Shown one piece after another: positions 28,025 through 36,890 of a DNA stretch of 64,000 nt (position 1 is its first letter; every line of letters begins with the position of its first letter). Source of the stretch: UBA4582 sp002389265 (lineage in GTDB: Bacteria > Pseudomonadota > Gammaproteobacteria > Pseudomonadales > Azotimanducaceae); contig CALSRT010000001.1 in the NCBI GenBank assembly GCA_943788825.1, forward strand, positions 223,034 through 287,033, given 5' to 3'. The notes below the pieces were generated by a model. That model was not told the origin of the DNA. It did not search any database and was given only the letters and a program-made list of their open reading frames with translations. Made by a program: the position numbers and the translations under genes.

Positions 28025-28519
28025 ATGAGCGATAGAGATGAAATTTTGGTGCTGACCACCGGCGGTACCTTCGATAAAATTTACTTTGACGCGATGAGCA
28101 GCTTTGAAGTCGGACATCCCGTAGTCAGCGATCTGCTTGAGCAAGCGGTGGTCAAGAAAGCCTACCGGGTCGTCGAGATCCTGCGCAAAGACAGTCTGGA
28201 ATTGACCGACACTGACCGACAGACGATTCGTGCGGCGGTCCTGGCAGCGCCCAATGCCTTGATCGTCATCACCCATGGTACTGACACCATGACTGACACG
28301 GGTCGTGTGCTGGCAGATATACCTGATAAAACCATTGTTCTCACTGGTGCGCTGTCGCCGGCCCGCTTTGCGGAAACAGACGCCATGTTCAATTTGGGCA
28401 TGGCGTTCGCCACGGTTCAGACCAGTGCGCCAGGAGTCTACATCACCATGAATGGCACGGTCTTTGATGCCACTCGCGTGCATAAGGATCGAAGCCGGAA
28501 TGCGTTTATTGCTGATTGA
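28025..28519 (+). CDS. Short asparaginase-domain protein
   Basis: 164 residues from the ATG at 28025. It has the type I/II asparaginase N-terminal signatures LVLTTGGTFDKIYFD (first catalytic Thr) and VITHGTDTMTDTGRVL (second catalytic Thr-Asp), then LTGALSPARFAETDAMFN. The whole second half of a normal enzyme (about 330 residues) is missing. The stop is followed at once by a hairpin and the next gene's leader, and no asparaginase C-terminal sequence appears in another frame, so this is a stand-alone single-domain form seen in other proteobacteria, not a fresh frameshift. Activity unproven. Confidence 0.82.
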   Translation: MSDRDEILVLTTGGTFDKIYFDAMSSFEVGHPVVSDLLEQAVVKKAYRVVEILRKDSLELTDTDRQTIRAAVLAAPNALIVITHGTDTMTDTGRVLADIPDKTIVLTGALSPARFAETDAMFNLGMAFATVQTSAPGVYITMNGTVFDATRVHKDRSRNAFIAD

Positions 28520-28542
28520 CAGCCTCATCAGGTAGGCTGTCA
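28517..28542. terminator. Hairpin at the end of the asparaginase-domain gene
   Basis: TGACAGCCT and AGGCTGTCA form a perfect 9-bp stem with an 8-nt loop; the stem begins with the stop codon itself. No T-run follows, so it may act as an attenuator or 3' end stabiliser between this gene and the hotdog gene. Confidence 0.45.
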
Positions 28543-28568
28543 GCCAGATCCAACGAAGAGAATTCAGT

Positions 28569-29378
28569 ATGGCGAATAACTGGCACGGCCTTGCCTTTAA
28601 CCAGGTGCCGCACTCGGCGAATGAGATTCACGGCGACAAGGTCGCCAAAGACTATGGCTTCAAGGGGGGGCTGGTGCCGGGCGTGACCGTCTCAGCCTAC
28701 CTGTGCCATCCGGCCGTCGAGCAGTGGGGAGTGGCCTGGCTCAAGGGCGGTGCCGCAGACATCAAGGTGGTCTCGCCACTGTACGATGGAGAGTCCTTCG
28801 TCATCGATATACTTGAGTCTAATGCGGAGCGCTATTCTGCGCGCCTGCTTCGACCCGATGGCACTGTCAGTGCAACCGCAGCGGTCAGCCTGCCCGCAGT
28901 GGGGCCTGCAGTGCCCCAACGGCGTGGTGATGTGGTTGCCGATCGCGATAGCCCGGCGCCGCAAGCGACTCTCGAGAATATGCAGCGTTTGATGCAGGGC
29001 GGCTGCCAAGCTGTGCGCTTTCGCTGGACCGCAGAACACGAGATGCACACCTATCTCAAAGACGAATCACAGTTGCCTGAATTGCTTCAGATAAATGCAG
29101 GTGGACTGGCGAATACGTCATTCGTGCTGGGTTGTTCTAACTGGATTTTGGCGCGTAACGCTTATATGAACCCCTGGGTGCATATGGCCACTCAATCGCA
29201 GAACTATGGGTCGATACCCCTGAACACTGAGCTGGTGGCTGAGATGGTTATCACCGACCTGTTCAATAAGAAAGGTCACGAATTCGTTGATGCTCAAGTG
29301 GCCTTGTATGATCGTGACAATGACACCTGTTATGCCAGTATCGACCTGCGCGCAATCTATCGGTTGCGGGGGCTCTAA
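28569..29378 (+). CDS. Hotdog-fold (MaoC-like/acyl-CoA thioesterase-like) protein
   Basis: 269 residues, probably two hotdog domains. The N-terminal NEIHGDKVAKDYGFKGGLVPG resembles the MaoC hydratase entry (acid and GxVPG region), followed by VVSPLYDGESFVIDI, which matches the central strand pattern. The second half (from about residue 145) lacks a clear catalytic motif. It probably hydrates or hydrolyses an acyl-CoA or acts as an accessory in the surrounding acyl catabolism; which one cannot be told from sequence. A GAAGAGAA leader precedes the ATG. Confidence 0.72.
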   Translation: MANNWHGLAFNQVPHSANEIHGDKVAKDYGFKGGLVPGVTVSAYLCHPAVEQWGVAWLKGGAADIKVVSPLYDGESFVIDILESNAERYSARLLRPDGTVSATAAVSLPAVGPAVPQRRGDVVADRDSPAPQATLENMQRLMQGGCQAVRFRWTAEHEMHTYLKDESQLPELLQINAGGLANTSFVLGCSNWILARNAYMNPWVHMATQSQNYGSIPLNTELVAEMVITDLFNKKGHEFVDAQVALYDRDNDTCYASIDLRAIYRLRGL

Positions 29379-29392
29379 ATGGAGACGGCCGA

Positions 29393-30400
29393 ATGAATCA
29401 TACGCTAAAGGTTGGAGTCTTGGGTGGCGGCAGTTGGGGAACCACGGTGGCAGCGTTGGTTGCCCGCAATGCGTCCACTCATCTTTGGGCGCGAGATCCT
29501 GAAACAGTGCTTGAAATCAATGCCCAGCATACTAACGAGCGTTATCTTCCCGGCGCTAAAATTCCCGTCAAAGTGATCGCGACTAACGATATTGAAGCGG
29601 CAGTCGCACCTATGGATGTGATCGTGATGGGCGTGCCGTCACAGAATTTTCGCGCTGTGCTGGAAGAGGTTAAGCAGTATATTCGTCCGTGGGTGCCGGT
29701 GATCAGCTTGACCAAGGGGCTTGAGCTCAGTACGGGCATGCGCATGACCGAGATTATCAATGCAGTGTTGCCAGGTCATCCGGCCGGCGTTCTCACGGGT
29801 CCGAATCTGGCGCGTGAAATTATGTCTGGCTATGCTGCTGCTAGCGTCATAGCCATGACTGACCAGATCATCATGAAAGAAGTGCAGAAGGTTTTTCATT
29901 GTGGTCTGTTTCGAGTCTATACCAATCACGATGTCATCGGTTGTGAGGTGGGTGGGGTGTTGAAGAATATCATCGCCATTGCCGCGGGGATGGGTGACGG
30001 CCAGGGCGCCGGGGAGAATACACGGTCTGCGGTCATTACCCGTGGCCTGGCTGAAATTACCCGTTTAGGCGTCGCCATGGGGGGTGAAGCTCAAACCTTC
30101 GCGGGCCTGACGGGCATGGGTGACTTGGTCGCAACTTGTACCAGTCCGCAAAGTCGGAATCGCTCCGTTGGCTTTGAGTTGGGTCAGGGTAGAAGTATTG
30201 AGGAGATCACCAACAAGATGTTTATGGTTGCCGAGGGCGTCAAGAGCGCCCCGGCGGTGATTGAGTTGGCAGATCGATATGGAGTTGAGATGCCCATTGC
30301 CCGTGAGGTTTATGAGGTGCTACGGGGTGAGAGCAATGCGAATACCGCCTTTCGCGGTCTGTTAAGGGCAGATATCGGCGCAGAATCAGAGCCGGGTTAG
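29393..30400 (+). CDS. gpsA: Glycerol-3-phosphate dehydrogenase [NAD(P)+]
   Basis: 335 residues. N-terminal GVLGGGSWGTTVAALVARN Rossmann motif, VPSQNFR, ISLTKGLE, GPNLAREIMSG, and the catalytic Lys in EVGGVLKNIIAIAAGMGDG; C-terminal TFAGLTGMGDLVATCTSPQSRNR. It converts dihydroxyacetone phosphate to sn-glycerol-3-phosphate for phospholipid synthesis. It follows the hotdog gene by 14 bp, so it may share its transcript. Confidence 0.96.
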   Translation: MNHTLKVGVLGGGSWGTTVAALVARNASTHLWARDPETVLEINAQHTNERYLPGAKIPVKVIATNDIEAAVAPMDVIVMGVPSQNFRAVLEEVKQYIRPWVPVISLTKGLELSTGMRMTEIINAVLPGHPAGVLTGPNLAREIMSGYAAASVIAMTDQIIMKEVQKVFHCGLFRVYTNHDVIGCEVGGVLKNIIAIAAGMGDGQGAGENTRSAVITRGLAEITRLGVAMGGEAQTFAGLTGMGDLVATCTSPQSRNRSVGFELGQGRSIEEITNKMFMVAEGVKSAPAVIELADRYGVEMPIAREVYEVLRGESNANTAFRGLLRADIGAESEPG

Positions 30401-30411
30401 GTTTTTACGCG

Positions 30412-30783
30412 CTAGGGCGCGGCTTTGTCGATGGCGGATTCACCCCAACCCACGAGTTCGTCGTCAATAAATACCAAAGGTGTGGTCTCATCCCGGCGGG
30501 TCATGCCGTCGCTGGTGACGTGCCGGGTTCGGTAGAACCACACTTTATAGGCATTCCCATCTCGCTGGAAGGATTCAACAATGTCCGGAGTACCAAACTC
30601 AGACTCAATGCTGCCGAGGGACCTGCCCAGTTCAAGCTGCTTGATGCGCTTTACATTGCTCTGTTGTATCGATTTCCAATTGCCGTGATCAGATTCCTTG
30701 TCATCACCATTGATCTTGATAACACAACCGCCAAGGGGCAGCATCATAGTGGCAACGAGAAGTAGAATGTGGGCTGATTTCAT
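30412..30783 (-). CDS. DUF3192-like lipoprotein
   Basis: 123 residues. The signal peptide ends in the lipobox LGGC, so it is a lipoprotein. The mature part has an SmpA/BamE-like arrangement (LELGRSLGSIESEFGTPD, then YKVWFYRTRHV and TPLVFIDDELVGWG), matching the DUF3192 family. Role unknown; the fold suggests an envelope-associated adaptor. Convergent with gpsA. Confidence 0.85.
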   Translation of the reverse strand: MKSAHILLLVATMMLPLGGCVIKINGDDKESDHGNWKSIQQSNVKRIKQLELGRSLGSIESEFGTPDIVESFQRDGNAYKVWFYRTRHVTSDGMTRRDETTPLVFIDDELVGWGESAIDKAAP

Positions 30784-31060
30784 TTGTGCGTTTCCGTGAG
30801 TGAATGTTGACTGGGTCAGTGGCGTTTCGAGTGACTCCTAATGACCATACAAAAACCATGCCGGAAATTAATAGCGATATAAAACAAGGGGATAATGATT
30901 TTCGTCGCGGACTGGGCGTCTAAAAATAGTCAATTTCGCCAGTCTTTTGTCGACTTTTACAAACTTGCTGCTGCGGAGGTCCCCACGTGACGACTGACGA
31001 CCATGGCGTCGAGTCGGTGCCTAGGGTAACCTTTACGGAAACCCCAATGAACCTACCTTT

Positions 31061-32275
31061 ATGTTTTTTTCTTTTGCAAAATTTTCTAACCTGGCGACGT
31101 TTCTGCCGCAAGTCCGGCGAAGTGGCTTGCGATTACCAATACTGATGTTGGGGTTGACGGCATTTGCGCAGGCAGAGGAAGTTCAATTGCCTAGAGTCAT
31201 GGCTTGGACCGCGTACAATTTGGGGACAACGGGTTATAACCAGGCGGTGGCCATTGGCAAAGTCTTGAAAGACCAGCATGGCGTGACGCTGCGGGTGATT
31301 CCCGGTAAAAATGACATTTCTCGGTTGCTGCCTCTGAAGTCTGGTCGAGTGCAATTTTCTGCCAATGGCGTCGCCACTTACTTGGCGCAGGAAGGTGTAT
31401 TTCAATTTGCGGATGCTGACTGGGGACCGCAGCCAGTGCGCGTGCTGATGATGTCTAATGGCCTGAGTAACCAATCTGTGGCTGTTTCCGCTGATTCCGG
31501 CATTACCCAGTGGTCTCAGCTCAAGGGCAAACGCATTCCCTGGGTGCGCGGCGCCCCAGCACTGAACCTTTCCATGGAGGCTCTCATGGCCTGTGGCGGT
31601 GTCGGCTGGGATGATGTGATCCGGGTGGACTATCCCGGGTACAGCGCCATGTGGAATGGGATCGTTGATGGTCAAATCGATGCAGCCTATGCCACTACCG
31701 TATCAGGCCCAACGCGCAAGCTCGAGGCATCCCCGCAAGGCATATACTGGCCCAAGGTGCCTCATGATGATGCGGCTTGTTGGCAACGCCTATTGGCTAA
31801 GGCGCCGTATTTTTCCAAGCATGTTGCCACCCGTGGAACAGGCATTACTGTCGCCAGTCCGCATGAAGGCGCGACGTATCCTTACCCAATCTTGATCTCC
31901 ATGGCCGATCAGGATGAAGCGCTTGCCTATAATCTTGTTAAGGCCATTGATCTGGGATATCCCGAGTTCAAGGATGCGGATCCGGGCGCCATTGGTTGGG
32001 CGCTCGCCTCGCAGCAGTTTGACTGGGTGGTACCCTGGCATGCTGGAGCCGTTCGGTATTACCAATCTGTGGGCGTCTGGACTGACGCGATGAATGATCA
32101 CAATGAGCGCCTGATTCAGCGCCAGGAAGTCTTACAGCAAGCATGGCGTGAAGCCTTGAGTCTGGGTACAGACGACGAAGAGAAGTTTGAGCAGGCTTGG
32201 TTAAACTTGCGTACTCAACGTTTGCAGGCCGCCGGCTTTGATCCGGTGTGGCATGACCAGGCGGGTCAAGAATGA
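31061..32275 (+). CDS. TAXI-family TRAP transporter solute-binding protein
   Basis: 404 residues with a signal peptide ending FAQA. The mature part begins VMAWTAYNLGTTGYNQAVAIGK and contains PLKSGRVQFSANGVATYLAQEG and VDGQIDAAYATTV, typical of TAXI (TRAP-associated extracytoplasmic immunogenic) binding proteins for dicarboxylate-like or amino-acid-like ligands. The stop overlaps the permease start (ATGA at 32272-32275). Substrate unknown; the neighbouring catabolic genes suggest an organic acid. Confidence 0.92.
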   Translation: MFFSFAKFSNLATFLPQVRRSGLRLPILMLGLTAFAQAEEVQLPRVMAWTAYNLGTTGYNQAVAIGKVLKDQHGVTLRVIPGKNDISRLLPLKSGRVQFSANGVATYLAQEGVFQFADADWGPQPVRVLMMSNGLSNQSVAVSADSGITQWSQLKGKRIPWVRGAPALNLSMEALMACGGVGWDDVIRVDYPGYSAMWNGIVDGQIDAAYATTVSGPTRKLEASPQGIYWPKVPHDDAACWQRLLAKAPYFSKHVATRGTGITVASPHEGATYPYPILISMADQDEALAYNLVKAIDLGYPEFKDADPGAIGWALASQQFDWVVPWHAGAVRYYQSVGVWTDAMNDHNERLIQRQEVLQQAWREALSLGTDDEEKFEQAWLNLRTQRLQAAGFDPVWHDQAGQE

Positions 32276-34209
32276 AACAGGTCCGTCCACTGACGGGCTA
32301 TCTGGGAACCCTGGTTGCTGTGGTCTGTGTGCTGGCAGCGGCCCTGGCTCTGGACAATGTGCGGGCCTTCGGAGCACCATTGTTGAGTGGTCTGATAACG
32401 GTAGAAACCCACTATTACTACGCCCTGATGGCCTTGCTGCTGCCGCCGGCATTTTTACTTTATCGATCTAACCCTCGGTTTGACCTGATTGGCCTTGATC
32501 TCCTGCTGGGACTGTTGGCATTTAGCATTTGCGTTTGGTTGTACCTGAATGCCGAGACCATGCTCGATGAAGGCTGGGAGTTTGGCGCCCCTGACTTAGG
32601 TAACAGCCTGAGTATCATCTTGTGGGTCTTGGTCCTCGAGGCCATTCGGCGAATCGCCGGCGTCTCGTTGTTTATTCTGGTGTTAGTGTTTTCCTTGTAT
32701 CCCGTAGTCGCAGACCTGATGCCCGAGGCAGTGCAGGGCATGGCGACGTCTTTGGCCGACACCGCGGCCTATCATGTGATGAGTAGTGAGAGTTTGGTTG
32801 GCTTGCCATTTCGTGCTTTCGCCAGTTTAGTGATTGGCTTTCTGGTTTTCGGCGTGGCGTTGCAGCACACCGGTGGTGGTGACTTTTTTATCAAGCTGGC
32901 ATTCGCCATGCTGGGCCGAGTGCGAGGCGGACCCGCCAAAGTCGCGATTGTCGCCAGCGGCTTGATGGGTTCCCTAAGTGGCAGCGTCATTACGAACGTG
33001 CTCACCACTGGTCAGTTGACTATCCCCGCCATGAAAAAAAGCGGCATCGATAAGGAAACAGCCGCCGCCATTGAGGCCTGTGCGTCTACCGGCGGCGTTC
33101 TATTGCCACCGATTATGGGCTCGACGGCCTTTGTTATGGCAACGTTTTTAGAAATGCCCTACTACCAAGTCGCGCTAGCGGCGGCGATCCCCGCGTTGTT
33201 GTATTTCAGTGCCTTGTTTCTGCAGATCGATGCCTATGCGGCCAAATATAAACTCGCAGGTGTAGTAGATCTAGATATACCACGGGTCGCCGATACTCTG
33301 AAGGCTGGTTGGTACTACCTTGGAGCCTTTATGGTATTAATTTTTCTGCTATTAGTGATGCAGCGCGAGGCCTTGGCCCCTTGGTTGGCCACCGCTTGCC
33401 TGATCGTCTTGAACCAGTTTTCGAGGCAGCATCGCTGGCAGTTGACGGATGCTCTGGCGTTTTTGCGTGCCAGTGGCGTCTTGCTAATCGAACTTCTGGT
33501 GATCCTCAGCGGTGTCGGCTTGATCGTCGGTGCACTGTCTATGACCGGCTTGTCGGGCACCCTGGTAAATGAGTTGTTGTTTCTAGCCGGTGGTTCCTTA
33601 GCCGTTTTGTTGCTGATGGGTGCGGCCACCAGTTTCGTTTTAGGTATCGGCATGACAGTGACGGCGGCGTATATTTTTCTCGCCATCATTCTTGCTCCGG
33701 CATTGATCAAGGGCGGTTTGGATCCGTTGGCTGTTCATCTATTTATCTTATATTGGGGTATGTTGTCGTTTATTACGCCGCCGGTGGCATTAGGTGCCTT
33801 TGCCGCAGCTTCAATCGCTGGCGCCAGGCCCATGTTGACCGGTCTACGTGCTATGGGGCTGGGTGCCAGCACCTATTTCATTCCATTCTTCTTTGTCCTT
33901 GAGCCAGCCCTGATTCTTCAGGGTACCTGGCAGGTCACGGTGATTCAGGTGATCCAGGTCATGCTAGGTATTACTTTGATAGCGGGTGCCATGCAAGGGT
34001 ATCTACTGGCCTTGGGGCCGCTCTCGGAAAACTGGCTGGTGCGCTTGATGTTGGGTTTGGGAGGTCTGTTGATTGCTTTGCCCGGTCTCGGTTCGGTGGG
34101 TATTAATTTGGATGATTCAACCCTTGGGCTTATGGGGTTTTTGCTGGCCTGCGTGAGTATCACCGTCAGCGAATTACTGGTTCGTCGTCGAGGGCTAGCC
34201 GTTGGCTAG
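32272..34209 (+). CDS. TRAP transporter fused small/large permease (DctQM type)
   Basis: 645 residues, almost wholly hydrophobic with many predicted membrane helices. The N-terminal part (about residues 1-170) corresponds to the small subunit; the remainder shows large-subunit motifs such as GLMGSLSGSVITNVLTTG and ACASTGGVLLPPIMGS (helical hairpin and Na+ site) plus LYWGMLSFITPPVALGAFAA in the second half. Fused permeases are the rule for TAXI systems. Translationally coupled to the binding protein; secondary, Na+-driven uptake by family. Confidence 0.94.
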   Translation: MKQVRPLTGYLGTLVAVVCVLAAALALDNVRAFGAPLLSGLITVETHYYYALMALLLPPAFLLYRSNPRFDLIGLDLLLGLLAFSICVWLYLNAETMLDEGWEFGAPDLGNSLSIILWVLVLEAIRRIAGVSLFILVLVFSLYPVVADLMPEAVQGMATSLADTAAYHVMSSESLVGLPFRAFASLVIGFLVFGVALQHTGGGDFFIKLAFAMLGRVRGGPAKVAIVASGLMGSLSGSVITNVLTTGQLTIPAMKKSGIDKETAAAIEACASTGGVLLPPIMGSTAFVMATFLEMPYYQVALAAAIPALLYFSALFLQIDAYAAKYKLAGVVDLDIPRVADTLKAGWYYLGAFMVLIFLLLVMQREALAPWLATACLIVLNQFSRQHRWQLTDALAFLRASGVLLIELLVILSGVGLIVGALSMTGLSGTLVNELLFLAGGSLAVLLLMGAATSFVLGIGMTVTAAYIFLAIILAPALIKGGLDPLAVHLFILYWGMLSFITPPVALGAFAAASIAGARPMLTGLRAMGLGASTYFIPFFFVLEPALILQGTWQVTVIQVIQVMLGITLIAGAMQGYLLALGPLSENWLVRLMLGLGGLLIALPGLGSVGINLDDSTLGLMGFLLACVSITVSELLVRRRGLAVG

Positions 34210-34229
34210 CACGGTTGGAGGCTGTCGAT

Positions 34230-34374
34230 AATAAAAGCAGCTCAGGGCTGTTTATTAAAAAGCAGCTCAGGGCTGTCTTATAAAAAAGCAGCTCAGGGCT
34301 GTTTATAAAAAGCAGCTCAGGGCTGTTTATAAAAGCGGCTCAGGGCTGTTTATAACAGCGGCTCAGGGCTGTTG
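34230..34374. repeat. 22-26 bp tandem array, six copies, each with a short dyad
   Basis: Six units share the core AGCRGCTCAGGGCTGTTTATA; unit lengths vary by 1-3 bp in the T/A-rich joint. Within each, CAGC and GCTG (up to AACAGC/GCTGTT in the last copy) can pair around a short loop. It begins about 20 bp after the TRAP permease stop. No unique spacers, so it is not CRISPR. Confidence 0.93.
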
Positions 34375-34490
34375 ATAGGACTCATTGCCAGCAATGTGAG
34401 GAAAGTATCGAGTATCTGGCGTGATGTGTTTTACCTGTGGGTGAATCGTGTTGTAATCAGCGCCTTGATCCAATCCAGTGAAGGAAAGTC

Positions 34491-34817
34491 ATGCTCGAAC
34501 GATTCAAGGCTATGGGTGTTTTGCGTAATTTAATGCACTTGCTGGCCATTATTTTTATTTTGATCCTGCCGTTTGCTGAGCCCCAGTGGCACCCTGAGGG
34601 CGGCTGGGAGTTGTTGATGGGTGCGATGATCCCTGCCACCGCGCCAATTATCTTTATTGTGATGATGTTTGACCTGTTGATGCTCAAGGTCATGCGTTCC
34701 GGTGCTGATGAGACCCGGCTCGAGATCGAAGGCCTGATCACTCGTACCCATCTTGTTACGGGCGGGCTCTTGTTGCTGATGTGGGCGCTGTCGTTTAGTG
34801 GCATCCTGTTTGGCTAG
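34491..34817 (+). CDS. Small membrane protein of unknown function
   Basis: 108 residues with AAGGAAAG upstream of the ATG. Three hydrophobic segments: about 12-28 (LMHLLAIIFILILPFA), 42-66 (LMGAMIPATAPIIFIVMMFDLLML) and 87-106 at the C-terminus. No recognised motif. Position after the TRAP genes may mean a link to transport, but a repeat array intervenes, so the connection is weak. Confidence 0.7.
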   Translation: MLERFKAMGVLRNLMHLLAIIFILILPFAEPQWHPEGGWELLMGAMIPATAPIIFIVMMFDLLMLKVMRSGADETRLEIEGLITRTHLVTGGLLLLMWALSFSGILFG

Positions 34818-34824
34818 GTTCCGG

Positions 34825-34860
34825 TTGCTAAATGCCCATTGCTAAGCACCCATTGCTAAG
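34825..34860. repeat. 14-bp tandem repeat, 2.6 copies
   Basis: TTGCTAAATGCCCA, TTGCTAAGCACCCA and TTGCTAAG in series, starting 8 bp after the stop of the small membrane protein gene. Confidence 0.85.
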
Positions 34861-34962
34861 TGGGCCAAATCGGGCCTGTGCATTGAGTATGCGTGGAAGC
34901 AAACCTGTTTCAGTATGACAAACCAATGGTTAACGAATGAGTAATGTGAGGCGACGACCAGC

Positions 34963-36033
34963 GTGACGCAGAGTAACGGTCCATTACATGGGTTTCGAGT
35001 ACTCGATTTGTCGCGGGTGGTGTCCGGTCCCATGGCGGCGGTGGTGCTTGCGGATCAGGGTGCTGATGTGATCAAGGTTGAAGCTCCAGGCTGGGGTGAT
35101 GGCATTCGCTATCTGGGCGCGAATCGCAATGGTCTGAGCGCCATCTTCGCCATGATTAATCGCAATAAACGCTCACTGGCTGTGAACCTGAAACATCCAG
35201 AAGGTGCAGCGCTGATTCGAATCCTTGCGCAGACTGCCGACGTTGTGTTGCAAAACTATCGGCCCGGAAAGATCGAAAAACTGGGCCTGGGGTACGACGA
35301 TCTAAAGAGCCTCAATCCAGAACTGATCTATTGCTCCATTAACGGTATGGGCGAAGTTGGGCCCTATGCGGATCAGAAGGTCTATGATTATGTTATCCAG
35401 GGCATGACTGGTGCCACTGATGCCCAGGCAGAACAAGGTGCTCCGCCGGCCATGGTGCGCAGCATTATCTACGACAAGGTCACCGCCCTGACGGCGGCGC
35501 AAAGCATTACAGCGGCTCTGTTGGCGCGGGAACGGGGTGCTGGTGGTCAACATATCCGACTTTCCATGCTCGATACAGGCCTGTATTTCAATTGGCCAGA
35601 CCTGATGTGGAATTACAGTTTTTTGGGCGAAAATGTTGAGTATGCAGGTGACTTGGCGGATAACTACGAGGTCAATCAGACCGCTGATGGCGCGGTAGTG
35701 TCACATAATCTGGGGGCTGATACGTCGCCGTATACCACAGATCAGTTGATTGATATTCTGGCGCAGAATGATATCCCCGTTGGCCGAGCCAACAAGCGCA
35801 GTGAGGTGAGTTCAGATCCGCAGGTGATGGCCGGTGGAATGCTCGAGGTCAGTGAGCATCCCCGTGGCGGCACCATGCAACAACCCAAAGCGCCAGCGCG
35901 GTTCAGCAAAACACCCTATGCGCTCCGTCATCATTCACCAGAGGTGGGTCAGCATACGGTGGAGATCCTTTCTGAGCTTGGCCTGTCTATCGAGGATATG
36001 CAGGCCCTGGCTCGAGAAGGGGTGATTGCCTAG
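34963..36033 (+). CDS. Type III CoA-transferase (CaiB/BaiF family)
   Basis: 356 residues from GTG 34963. Family motifs: VLDLSRVVSGPMAAVVLADQGADVIKVE, NRNKRSLAVNLKHPEG, DVVLQNYRPGKIEKLGLGYDDL, and GPYADQKVYDYVIQG with the catalytic Asp. It moves CoA between an acyl-CoA donor and a carboxylic acid without ATP; substrate unknown. It converges with the SDR gene at 36052 and fits the surrounding acyl catabolism. Confidence 0.93.
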   Translation: MTQSNGPLHGFRVLDLSRVVSGPMAAVVLADQGADVIKVEAPGWGDGIRYLGANRNGLSAIFAMINRNKRSLAVNLKHPEGAALIRILAQTADVVLQNYRPGKIEKLGLGYDDLKSLNPELIYCSINGMGEVGPYADQKVYDYVIQGMTGATDAQAEQGAPPAMVRSIIYDKVTALTAAQSITAALLARERGAGGQHIRLSMLDTGLYFNWPDLMWNYSFLGENVEYAGDLADNYEVNQTADGAVVSHNLGADTSPYTTDQLIDILAQNDIPVGRANKRSEVSSDPQVMAGGMLEVSEHPRGGTMQQPKAPARFSKTPYALRHHSPEVGQHTVEILSELGLSIEDMQALAREGVIA

Positions 36034-36051
36034 GCGCTCACCCACGATGGG

Positions 36052-36828
36052 CTAGCGTGGCCCCTGACCGTCATCAACCTTGATGATGGTACCGGTCACA
36101 CAATCTGATGAGGGTGACACCAAATAGAGCAAGGTGCTGTCCATCTGCGCTGGTTGACCAATACGTTTGCGTGGAAAGTGCTCGCTGATATCGCCCATGC
36201 GTTCCAACATGCCATCGAGCATCTCTGATGAAAAAGCGCCCGGGGCAATGCAATTGACGTTGATGTTAAATCGCGCCCATTCCACTGCTAGTGCCTCGGT
36301 CATTCGAGCGATACCCGCTTTGGTGATGGAATATAAAGCCGCGCCACCGCCACTGTAATGAAACGCCGCCACTGAGGAGATGTTCACCATGCGTCCTGGC
36401 TTGCCGCTGGCAATTAAGCGTCTCGCAATTTCACAACTCATAACATAAGGGCCGCGCAGGTTGGTATCAAACACATCATCAATCAATTGGTTCGACATCT
36501 TGTGAGCCCGCTGGGCATCGGGAATGCCCGCGTTGTTCACCAGTATGGTGATGGTGCCAAGGGCAGCTTCGGCGGCAGATACTGCCGCGACAATACTCTC
36601 CGAGTCAGTCATGTCCAAGCGCACAGGAAAGGCCTTGCCACCTTGTGAGTTAATCTCGTCAGCGAGTTCACGCAAGCGATCTTCCCGTCGACCAGTGACG
36701 GCGACACTGGCGCCGCAGGCCGCCAGCACTTGGGCAAATCGCTTACCCAAGCCAGAGGTCGTGCCGGTGACTAGGGCGACCTGGCCAGTGAGGTCAGTGG
36801 TGAAGTTTGGTAATGCGAAGTCGGTCAT
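36052..36828 (-). CDS. SDR family oxidoreductase
   Basis: 258 residues. TGTTSGLGKRFAQ cofactor loop, TGRREDR after beta-2 (Arg suggests NADPH), NNAGI, and VNISSVAAF...YSITKAG as catalytic Ser-Tyr-Lys. Ends with the usual GTIIKVDDGQ. An independent minus-strand gene between two unrelated genes. Confidence 0.9.
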   Translation of the reverse strand: MTDFALPNFTTDLTGQVALVTGTTSGLGKRFAQVLAACGASVAVTGRREDRLRELADEINSQGGKAFPVRLDMTDSESIVAAVSAAEAALGTITILVNNAGIPDAQRAHKMSNQLIDDVFDTNLRGPYVMSCEIARRLIASGKPGRMVNISSVAAFHYSGGGAALYSITKAGIARMTEALAVEWARFNINVNCIAPGAFSSEMLDGMLERMGDISEHFPRKRIGQPAQMDSTLLYLVSPSSDCVTGTIIKVDDGQGPR

Positions 36829-36890
36829 GCTGTCATTCCTCTTATTTTAAAAAAAAGCTGCGGTTCATTGCCGATACGGCAGGGGCTTGG

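Noticed and set aside
28025..28519. Asparaginase truncated by a frameshift
   Set aside because: No asparaginase C-terminal sequence is present in any frame downstream; a hairpin and the next gene follow directly. It is a single-domain form.
34230..34374. Possible CRISPR array
   Set aside because: Units are contiguous with no unique spacers, the repeat is short and variable, and no cas gene is near.
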